Shown here piece by piece: positions 23,014-32,151 of a stretch of 64,000 nt of DNA. A model generated the notes under the pieces. The model worked only from the letters and a program-made list of their open reading frames with translations, ran no database searches and had not been told where the DNA came from. The translations under genes and the position numbers were made by a program. Positions within the stretch are counted from its first letter, which is position 1. The number at the start of each line of letters is the position of its first letter. Origin of the DNA: Colocasia esculenta (lineage: Eukaryota > Streptophyta > Magnoliopsida > Alismatales > Araceae); contig CM024761.1 in assembly GCA_014218235.1 (NCBI GenBank), positions 93,865,648-93,929,647 on the forward strand. The letters run 5' to 3'.

Positions 23014-24607
23014 TATTAGGTCGAATAGGTGGATGGATCTAATCTATAAGGGGGGTTGAATAGATCTAACACCAATTAATGCGGAAGCTTAAGCAATTCA
23101 AAATTACTTCAAATCAGAGATCAATTCAGACAAACAATTTACTGATCTGAAGTGTAGGTGTGTGTAGATTATGTGTGAAGCAATTAAGCACTTAGTGTGA
23201 AAGCGAAATCCTATGCAAGCATCTAGTGCAGACAAGCAGATCAAACCATTGCGCAAAGGATTTTTAGGTGGTTCGGAAATCACACCAGTGATTCCTACAT
23301 CTACCCCTCACACAGTGAGGCTTCACTACTCATAAAAGTACAACTCACACCGGAGCACGACGACTCCAAACACCCTTGAGCTCGACATCTCAAACACACA
23401 ACCTGGAGCACAATGACTCCAAAAATTTAGCACAATGGCTTAAACCACAACAGGAGCCCAACGACTCCAAATTGAACACGACGGCTCAAACCACAAAAGG
23501 AGCACAACGACTCCAAATTGAGCACGACGACCCAAACCACAAAAGGCTAGAACAAACACAAAAGAATCAGATACTCTAGCAATGATCTGATTCATAGACT
23601 CAATCGTACATAGAAATTTGCACATAACTTCATGCACAAATCTCACAGACGAAAGTGAGCAGAACAATCCAAGAAATGGGTAAAATATATGTAGATTGGA
23701 TGTTCTTTGGTGAAGAGGTCTTGCACAAGCTCGAATTGAAGAGACTTGAAGAATTCGATGAATATCCCCTTCAATTTGCGATGCTCTGCTCCACTGGCAT
23801 CTGAATTGCAAAAAAAAAAATCTTCTTCTGCTCTTCTCTTCAGTTGGATCTGCTCCCTTTCTCAGCACATCAAACTTCTCTCTAGAGATTGGCCTTGATT
23901 CCCATGTACTTCCTCTTGAAAGGATGGTCTGCAGCTTCTGGAGATGGAGCAAGATGTAGAAAAACCCTTTTACCGCTAAAAAGCTTCTTCTGGAAATGGT
24001 ATGGGCTTGGTTGCCTTTGGGTACGAGGGTCATGTAGCCTCATATGTCCATGAGGTACCTTGGGATGCGTGGGCACACAAATCTAGGTCAAATCCCTTCA
24101 TTCCCATGCAGCCACGTGTCCAAAAAAATCACATTTTTAAGCATCAGACGAAGTGTGTCGTAACACAGGCAGACTGTGTCGACACCACTGCTATTGGCTT
24201 CAGAACAGGTTCTGGGAGGCACAGTGAGTGCCGACACATAGGCAAACTGTGTCGACACACAGGCAGACTGTGTTGACACCACTGCTACTAGCTTCAGACA
24301 GGTTCTGGGATAGATAGTGAGTGTTGAAACACATGCAAACTGTGTCTACACCACTGGCAGACTGTGTCGACAGACAGGCAGACTGTGTCGACACCACTGT
24401 GACAAAGTTATGTAAACCTGAAAATATGAAATGTGAACCATTAACATAAATAAGTCATTATCATCAACATATGAAATATTAACATGTCATTTAGTCATTA
24501 TTTTAATATGTACAAAATGTCATCATCAAAATCAAATTATGAGTGATGTCAAATAGCCATGATTAAAATCATCATTAAAAGGTTTTAAATACACACTCAA
24601 CACAACA
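23014..24607 (-). repeat. 5' LTR of element B (about 1,594 bases)
   Basis: Partner of 3659-5148. It keeps the hairpin array (about 23330-23550) and the palindrome array (24150-24395), where a unit of about 100 bases (from GGCTTCAGAACAGG to GTGTCGACAC) is duplicated relative to the 3' copy. The TATA box is missing: the text goes from GTCATG straight to TAGCC near 24030, where the 3' LTR has GTCATGGGTATTTATAGCC. As the 5' LTR carries the promoter that would drive the element, this copy is probably silent. The exact inner end is uncertain by two or three bases. Confidence 0.88.
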
Positions 24608-26220
24608 TAATGTGTGTTATCAAGATGTGAGAAACACTTTATTAAATAGTGTATGTGTCGAATATGTGCTTAACATGCGTGAACAAATTAATTAGTGTGT
24701 AGGCAAAATCCCTATGCATGCATCTAGCGCAATACAATGAAAACCACAAATCAAAGCATAGTGCACAAGGGATTTTTAGGTGGTTCAGAGATCACAGTCA
24801 GTGACTCCTACATCAAACCCTCACATAGTGAGGCGCACACTACTCAAAGAACTGAGTACGACACACACACAAGCACTCAGGCTCAGTTCATACACACACA
24901 AGCTAGAAGAACCACTCTATAGAGATCAAACCCTCTAGCTAAGGCAAGATCTCACACACATGAACACAGTGACAAACACTTGGTCTGCACTGCACATCCA
25001 CAACACACAATTCAGATCTGTGCACAAACCAGCACAGATCGCATCACACACACTATGATCTGTACCAAACACTTGTACAGATCAGAAACAAACATCCACA
25101 TAGAATCCACATACTGATCTCAGTTCAGTACACACACACAAATCTGAAATGAATTGAGTTGAGAAAAGGTGTGAGTGAGGAAAGACATCCCTTCAAATGT
25201 TGATCTGATCACCACGATCATAGATCCACAATGTTTCTTCCTCAATTCTGCTGCTCCTCTCTTCTTATTTTCCTTCTTCTTTCTTCTTGTTGATCGGCAC
25301 TACTTTGCTTCAGGAGCTTCTGGATTGCGATTTCTTCTTCTTCTACTGTTGCACTTCTTCCAGATCTACTCCTTCTTGAGCACACACCCTTCTTTCTCCA
25401 AAGCTTGGCCTTGATTCCCACGTCCTCTATGTTGAAAGGCTGGTCCGCAATTTTTTGAGATTGAGCAAGGCACTGGAGAGACCCTCTTTTGCCGCCAAAA
25501 GCTTTTCTGAGAATTGTATGGGTTGGCTTCTCTTTGGGGTACGAGGATCATGGGTATTTATAGCCCCATATGTCCATGAGGTGCCTTGGGGTGCGTAGGC
25601 AAAAAATCTAGGTCAAATCCCTTGATTCCTAAGCAGCCACGTGTCCAGAAAAAATCCCATTTTTGAGCTTCAGTTGAAGTGTGTCGACACACAGGCAGAC
25701 TATGTCGACACCACTGGCTACTGCTTCAGAACAAACTTTTGGGAGGGACAGTGAGTGTCGACACAAGACAAACTGTGTGGACACCACTGGCAGACTGTGT
25801 CGACACACAGACAGATTGTGTCGACACCACTGGCAGACTGGGTCGACACACAAGTAGACTGTGTCGACACACTGTGACAAAGTTATTTAAACCTGAAAAT
25901 ATGAAGTGCGAACCATCATGACATGTCATTATCATCAAAATAGGAAATATTAAGTATTAAAAACATGTTGTTCACTCATCATTATAATATGTACAATGTG
26001 TCATCATCAAGATCAAATCAAAATCAAAGTATAAGGGTTTGGACATCATACACAACAAATGTTGTAGTCATCATAAAACAAAATGTCATCATCAAAACAC
26101 AATATGTTTGAAGTTGTGTGCTTAACATGATTGACAAGAATTATGTCATCATCAAAAAATAGATTAAAGCAATGATCGTCAGTCAGTGAGTATGGTTATT
26201 TAAATAACCATTACCCAACA
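24608..26220 (-). repeat. 5' LTR of element A, distal piece
   Basis: Continues the LTR interrupted at 3658; the first five bases TAATG are the second copy of B's target duplication. It contains the hairpins TACTCA-N6-TGAGTA (24841-24858) and CTCAC-N4-GTGAG near 24825. A TATA box lies at 25555-25562 (minus strand TATAAATA), and there are five perfect GTGTCGACAC palindromes between 25681 and 25870. It ends ..TTACCCAACA, so the minus strand starts TGTTGGGTAATGG, matching LTR D's TGTTGGGT start. The end at 26220 is inferred from that match. Confidence 0.75.
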
Positions 26221-26330
26221 AATAGAAGTCCAGCCTCTGGTCCAGATTGCCTTAATCTCCCGAGCACAGGGTCATTGTCTTGAAGTGCTATAATATCTTC
26301 CAATAGTGTAGGTTGTGCTCTAACACTAGC
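26221..26330. other. Spacer between elements A and E
   Basis: 110 bases not assignable to either neighbour. No reading frame or repeat is seen. This may be older host or transposon sequence into which both inserted. Confidence 0.4.
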
Positions 26331-26464
26331 TATTAGACCCCGAATTTTTATTCTCTTTTATATATATGTATGTATATGAATGGTGTGTTGGGAGTTCGCT
26401 TGTTGTGTGCATAGCATGCGTAGTTCATTGTGCATACTAAGGTTTATACTTCTCTTGAGCATGA

Positions 26465-26466
<2 letters not shown>

Positions 26467-26500
<34 letters not shown>
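26467..26500. repeat. TA microsatellite in LTR E
   Basis: An alternating AT/TA run. The same position is longer in the second LTR (31687-31732) and third LTR (38950-38986), where it differs in length between copies. Confidence 0.9.
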
Positions 26501-27433
26501 AGTATTCGCGTAGAAGTGAGCAATTAGCTAAATTAAGAAGTAATATGAATGTCTCTGTTCTTTTCCAAGAATCTTAGACTTAGAATGATTGAGTAATATT
26601 ATGTATGTATTTTCTAAATAATGAAGAATATCCTATACTACCTATTTCATGGAATTTTGTATGAGAGTATATGAAGTACATATGTGTATGTACGTATGTA
26701 TGTTATCTTATGCGTGTGACAATTGTATACCTAATTCTACATGCATAACACCTTGGTGTACTTATGTATGCATGAGTATGTTTAGTTGTAAACATGGTTC
26801 ATTGCATGGTTTAGTTAATGCGTACATTGTACTTCGTACATTGCATGTACATAAAGAGTTCAAGCATGGTAGTGTATTTAGTAGTTTATATTGGGATTCT
26901 ATACTCCTCATAAATGACATGCATGTATTTTTATGATAATTAGGTGAGAATAGTCAATTGGCTAAATCATGCATATAGTGCATATTAAGGAATCCTATGC
27001 ATATAGTACTTAAGCAATGTTAGGTAAAGTTGTGCAAGTTAATCTAATTACCGGTGCGCATGTTGTATCCATCTATTTCAAGCATAATGTACACAAGTAT
27101 GCTACACCCGTGTGTGTATGCATAGGTAGATATCTACGTACATCTTATCTTAGTGTATTCATGTATGCTTGTGTATGCCTAGGTATAAATGTTATTGATT
27201 GCCCGGTGTAGTAATATACATATTATACCTTATACCTTGTATGCGTATGAAGATATTCATGTGCGTGTTGTTATCTTGATGTACCTATGTATGTATGTGT
27301 AGGATTAGTAGTAAATATTGGATGTTTACATGGTGTAGTGGTGTATACACTATACTACATAGGTTTCATGTGCATGTATGAGTGGATTAAGCATGGTTCT
27401 GCATGATTTTAAGTTCTGGCAGAAGAGTGTCTT

Positions 27434-27500
27434 GGCGTCAACATGGATGGACGCCCATGTTATGTCAGCGTCCATATCGACGGACGCCAACCCTAATGTA
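27434..27500. promoter_or_regulatory. GCGTC/GACGC dyad cluster in LTR E
   Basis: GGCGTC-N10-GACGCC (27434-27455) and GCGTCC-N8-GGACGC shortly after, plus scattered GTCAA and CGTCCATGG words to 27520. The cluster lies about 160-220 bases upstream of the TATA box. It is repeated in the third LTR (about 39925-40020). LTRs F and G carry GCGTCCA-N4-TGGACGC at the equivalent place. Confidence 0.6.
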
Positions 27501-27657
27501 GCCGTCCATGGATGTGGATGTCAATATCTCTAATTTTCTGTGCGCAGCAGAGCGCAGAGAGCACTCATTGGGCCAGGCTTCTGATTGGGGAGATGTCTTC
27601 CCAACGTCTCTTACTTGTCCCTTCAGTCCTGCACGAGCCCCTCTTGCCCCCTTATTC

Positions 27658-27664
27658 TATAAAA
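27658..27664 (+). promoter_or_regulatory. TATA box of LTR E
   Basis: Sequence TTCTATAAAACACCTC, a strong TATAAAA with a pyrimidine-rich start region after it. The donor-like site follows about 290 bases later, as in C and H. Confidence 0.75.
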
Positions 27665-27953
27665 CACCTCTCTTTGCAACCTAGAGAGCTCCCTTGGCTC
27701 ATTTTCTAAAAGAAACCCTAGCTGAGAGAAGAGATGAGGGACTGACCTTGGAAGGCTTAGATCCGGCGACTGGAGGTGTTTTCGGGTGAGCTTCTACAAC
27801 AAGGAAGGCCATACATAGGGGAAGGCTTCCCCGGCGTTGGACTGCGGCTTGCAACCCCCTGGAACCTGGAGCAAAGGATTTCTGGAGGCTTCTTGGCAAG
27901 TGCCAAGGAGAGCTCCATCGGCTATTTTGATCCGTTTAGAGGTTTTTCTTCAA

Positions 27954-30447
27954 GCAAGTAAACCCTAGGTCTTGAGCCTAGACATATCCCCTAAGTATCA
28001 GGAATTTTGTGGATCTTAATTCGTGTCCTGGAACCCCTATTCTGAATTTTTTTCCAAGCTCGGTCTGTGTTCTTACACAGACAGGAACTTGACGGCAAGA
28101 GACCTTCCGTCAAGTGCATCTGTAACGGCATGCGATAATGCCGTCAACCCCTGTACACGGCCAGGTCATTGACGTTGAGTTCGTCAGGACAGAACTGTTA
28201 ACTGTTTTCTCCCTTAAATGACTATTTTCGATGTGTTTCTCACGATGAGGATATACTGTAAACCCTATACGTTATGTAAGATATCTATTGTGGTGTGTGG
28301 ATGGGTTATTGAGCATGGTATGAGTAATGCAATTTAATTGCTTTGCAAAAATGCATGTATGTTAAGGCAATGACCTTCTTGACTCATTGTTTGGATGATT
28401 TAGTGAGGGTCGGAAAGTGCTAAATGTTGTGAGCCATGTATGCATGCATCAGTTTATTCCATGCAATTTCTATGATTTTCCCATGTTTATATGATTTGTT
28501 AGAATTCATGTTTTGGGAAATAGAGAACATGTGTAGGACTATTAAATTCTCTAGTAAATCGTGCTTTGTGCAATAAATACGGGTAGAATTTCGTGCGAAT
28601 ACATGCATGTTAGGTAAGGGCTGAGGCATGTTAAATCAATTGCTTATGCTAGATTTCCATGCTAATAGGGATTTCAAATAGCATGTGAAATGGATGTTTG
28701 ATTTTCTGTAAATTCGTTTTAGTTCAGAAAAAATCTGAAAACTTGCATGTAAAATCCTAAACCTGAAACCAGTATGTGGTCAAAGTTTCAGGTCATTTGG
28801 ACAATTATACAGTGCAATATGAAATTCCATGCAAAATGTGTGACTAATGCAAGCTATTATGAAATGATTTGGTTTCTGAACAATTTAACCTGATTAATGA
28901 AACCTCCGGAATGTTAATTATGGTCATCTGTAGTAGCATGATTAGGAGAAAAATAGAGTCACATTGTGCATGAGAAAATGAAGGAGATGTGAGTGTATGT
29001 GTAAAATACGTGTTAAAACTGGCATGAGTAAAGTGTAAAAGTTGTGCCTATGTGACACTGCTACCCTAGAGGCATCGGGAGCCGTATATAGAAAAGTCCC
29101 TATGGAAGGCTCCATGTGATATAAGTTTGTCCCAAAGGCATTGGGAAAAACCCAGAGGTGGACAAGTACCACTGGATAGGGTGGAGAGGGCTTCTCCCGG
29201 TCTGCGCAGTTACCAAGATTCACCGCTGTATTGCCTAGATGTGAGTATGTGTATGAGTTGTGTCATGCGTTGTGATATGAGTTGTGTTATGAGTTGTGTT
29301 GAGAGCTGTGCTAAGGAATGAGCACGAGCTATGAGATATTTGTTAGTGTCCTCTACTGGTGGTTAGGACTATGTGTCATGGCAAATTGTTTAAGCAATGA
29401 AAATGAATAAAGTGTGAAATATGTGAACATGGCACGTGGTAAGTGCCCATGATGCACGTGGTAAGTGCAATCGATGTGATACGTGATAAGTGAAAGTGGT
29501 AGAGTAAATGATGTGGAAACGTGTAAATTGTGTAAGTGTGAACATGTGTACATGTTAAATGTGTAAAAGTGAACAATGTGAATGAGTAAGTGTGCAATCA
29601 TGTGGGATAAATGTGTTAGATTGTGAACTTATGATATATGTCATGAAAGTGTTAAATGCATATCCAAACAGCAACCTAAATGTATGCAAAACGATGTTCA
29701 CATGTGTAAGAATGAGTAGAATCCATATTAGGAACTTCCCTTTCAAACATATGAGAATCTCACGTTAATTGCTATCATGTTGTGATTGAATTGTATTATA
29801 TATATAGCTCTCATGTGAATGAAATGGTAGTGAGCATGTAATAGGATTTTCACGTTTGCAAAAGGTTGATTATGAATATGGCAAATGCATGAAAAATATT
29901 TGGATTCCATGCTAGTTGAAAGGCTCAATTAGTATAAAAGTTCATACTTAAGTGCTCATGGATTGCTAAATGGTTTCACCATGTTTTAACCTTCAAGTCA
30001 TGCTACAAATGTGAAACTATGTGCATGTGATTTATTATGTTAAAACAACAAGTAAATTGTATAAATAAATACAAAAAGGTCATGTGAAAAGAAAGTAGTC
30101 ATCGTGCTAGCTTGTTCTTTTCTTTACGCTCAATTGTATGCTCTAGTAGTAGAAATATCTATGGGTTAAAGAATGTGTGGACGAATCATGCTACATGAAT
30201 TAATTAAATAAGTGCATGTGTATGATGTAATGCTCATGATTTAGAATAGAATTATGGTAGACTAAAGCATGCTCCTGACAAGATAATATGTATTGCTAGT
30301 TGAAGTAAGGACCATGAGTACCTTCGTGATTTGATGATAGTGTGCATCTCTTTAATGTTAATGCCATATTGTGAGTGTGACATGTTTAAGTTTAAGACTT
30401 TGGTTTGCTTGCTGAGTCTTTGGACTCACTCTTGCTTCGGCGTACAG
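27954..30447 (+). other. Candidate intron inside the LTR of E
   Basis: TTCAA|GCAAGTAAAC at 27954 and CGGCGTACAG|GTTGACAG ending at 30447. The interior is AT-rich, while the 27690-27953 leader is clearly richer in GC. A CTCAC branch-point-like word (30424-30428) sits about 20 bases before the acceptor, inside the 3' arm of the GAGTC-TTTG-GACTC hairpin. Splicing would remove 2,494 bases and leave a 374-base second leader exon before the LTR end and gag. Confidence 0.42.
30414..30427 (+). promoter_or_regulatory. Conserved stem-loop near the 3' end of LTR E
   Basis: GAGTC-TTTG-GACTC, preceded by TTGCT and followed by ACTCTTGCTTCGGCGTACAGG. Counterparts: H 60188-60206 (GAGTCTA/TAGACTC), C 18457-18472 (GAGTTC/GAACTC), I 63897-63919 (GAGCCT/AGGCTC), G 55794-55807 (one end pair mismatched). 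Stem bases differ but pair, which suggests selection on structure. Confidence 0.6.
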
Positions 30448-30826
30448 GTTGACAGGTATCGGGTTCTAGAAGGAAGCTTGGTGAGGATCGTCATTAGAAG
30501 ACTATTTTGTGGAGCTGTTATTAGTTGTACTTTCTTTTTTTTTTTCTAGCACGAAAAGGATTATTGTATGGACAATATTTGGACATGTAGTTCTTTTATC
30601 TTGTATTAATGTGGACATTGTCTTCTATTTCGCTATTTAGATTGTGGAATGTGGTTGGTGATGGGTAAGAGTTGAGTTATTTATTTATTCCGCTGTACTC
30701 TATTGCTATCCAGGTACATATCAACCTATCGACTAGTGTTGGGTACATGTCCCACTGTGACGATGCCCTTTATACCGATGGGGATTGGTATAATCGTACC
30801 GGTATGAAGAGGGTTGTTACAGACAT

Positions 30827-30838
30827 TGGTATCAGAGA
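30827..30838 (+). other. Primer-binding site of element E
   Basis: TGGTATCAGAGA five bases after the LTR end ..GTTACA; initiator tRNA-Met type. Confidence 0.88.
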
Positions 30839-31006
30839 ACAAGGTTGAGACTGTACATGGATAGACCATCACCATCACAATATTGCAAAGTGTTCATAGA
30901 AATTTGTCCATACATGTAGAAATTACTAATACTAGATGGAAGAAAGTAAGGGGATAGTTAGGATATAGTAACCTAGGTTCTAATTGAGTTATTTATTTTG
31001 AAGACG

Positions 31007-31440
31007 ATGGCTGGACGTGGTAGACGTAGTGCTCAGTCTCGGAGGTATGAGCAGAACCGCAAGCTGAAGAATTTTGTGAAAGGACTTAAGCCATCAGTGA
31101 GGGCTAGGCTTCTGGAACTCGATTCGCGTATCTTAGGAGAACTTCTAGGTGTGACCACCCAGCAAGAGAATGGAGCGGGATCTCTCCCAGAGGGAGGCAA
31201 CTCCAAAGGAGAATATGATCAAGCCATTCCAAAGGCAAAATAAGAAGAAGGAGAAACCCTTGGAAAGTCAATAATCAACTGTGGCCTTAAGCATCGAGAA
31301 ACCCGAGTGCACCCAGTGCGGGAAGCGTCATGGTGGGAAAGCATGTTGGAGAAAGGAAGGAAGGTGTCTTAAATGTGGAAGCAAAGATCATCGGCTTTAA
31401 GAGTGTCCGAATCTGAAGACGAAGTTCACTCCACGAGGTG
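31007..31440 (+). pseudogene. gag remnant of element E
   Basis: The best start is the ATG at 31007, giving MAGRGRRSAQSRRYEQ. The frame closes at 31243 after NFVKGLKPSVRARLL, a phrase from the end of the Retrotrans_gag domain. The N-terminal start is thus joined to the domain's last part, and the central capsid is deleted. A double zinc knuckle follows in another frame: CTQCGKRHGGKACW (31310-31351), then CLKCGSKDH, a stop, and EC. It cannot make a working capsid. Confidence 0.8.
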
Positions 31441-31539
31441 CTTCATCGACCACGATATAGGAGCAAGGAATAGCTGGTGATGACCTCGGCGACGTCACCA
31501 TAGGTACTCGATGCGATCTTCGAGGACGAAGATATTTTT

Positions 31540-31553
31540 CTAGAAGGGGAGAG
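31540..31553 (+). other. Polypurine tract of element E
   Basis: CTAGAAGGGGAGAG directly before TGTTAGACCCCG. An equivalent tract, AGAGGGGGAGAG, precedes the third LTR (38790-38801). Confidence 0.85.
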
Positions 31554-31685
31554 TGTTAGACCCCGAATTTATTCTCTTTATATATATGTATGTATATGAA
31601 TGGTGTGTTGGGAGTTCGCTTGTTGTGTGCATAGCATGCGTAGTTCATTGTGCCTACTATAGTTTTATACTTCTCTTGAGCATGA

Positions 31686-31729
<44 letters not shown>

Positions 31730-32151
31730 TATGTATACGTGTGTTCGCGTAGAAGTGAGCAATTAGCTAAATTAAGAAGTAATATGAATGTTCTCTGTTC
31801 TTTTCCAAGAATCTTAGACTTAGAATGATTGAGTAATATTATGTATGTATTTTCTAAATAATGAAGAATATCCTATACTACCTATTTCATGGAATTTTGT
31901 ATGAGAGTATATGAAGTACATATGTGTATGTACGTATGTAGTTATCCTATGCGTGTGACAATTGTATACCTAATTCTACATGCATAACACCTTGGGTGAC
32001 TTATGTATGCATGAGTATGTTTAGTTGTAAACATGGTTCATTGCATGGTTTAGTTAATGCGTACATTGTACTTCGTACATTGCATGTACATAAAGAGTTC
32101 AAGCATGGTAGGTGTATTTAGTAGTTTATATGGGATTCTATACTCCTCATG
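31554..32151 (+). repeat. Second LTR of element E, left part
   Basis: Begins TGTTAGACCCCG and follows the first LTR closely to ..CTCCTCATG, where the composite J/Cassandra insertion starts. TCATG at 32147-32151 is one copy of the target duplication. The intact site in the third LTR reads CTCCTCATGAATGACATG (near 39397). Confidence 0.9.

Larger units (their letters stand above)
3659..24607 (-). mobile_element. Complete Ty1/copia SIRE-like element B, with gypsy C nested inside
   Basis: Flanked by the same five bases, TAATG (3654-3658 and 24608-24612), the target-site duplication. In order on the minus strand: 5' LTR 23014-24607, primer-binding site, gag 22878-21033, the inserted gypsy element C (21032-10082), gag linker, protease, integrase and RT/RNase H down to 6551, a 1.4 kb region without reading frame, polypurine tract 5149-5164, 3' LTR 3659-5148. 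Without C it would be about 10 kb, normal for SIRE. Unlike element D it has no third reading frame between pol and the 3' LTR. All its coding parts carry stops or frameshifts. Confidence 0.9.
26331..30821 (+). repeat. First LTR of element E (4,491 bases)
   Basis: Starts TATTAGACCCCGAATTTTTATTC (other copies start TGTTAGACC) and ends ATGAAGAGGGTTGTTACA, followed by a primer-binding site. Landmarks in order: TA microsatellite (26467-26500), GCGTC dyads (27434-27500), TATA box (27658), GC-richer leader, GCAAGT donor-like site (27954), 2.5 kb AT-rich stretch, stem-loop (30414-30427), CGTACAG|G (30447). No protein-coding frame is convincing; short frames on both strands are chance or fossil. Confidence 0.9.

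Noticed and set aside
26649..26936. Frame MEFCMRVYEVHMCMYVCML repeated at 39142
   Set aside because: Part of the E LTR U3, low-complexity TATG/CATG sequence; identical because the LTRs are copies.
30822..30845. tRNA genes at TGGTATCAGAG sites
   Set aside because: Only the 12-16 bases complementary to the tRNA 3' end are present, always next to an LTR end; these are primer-binding sites.
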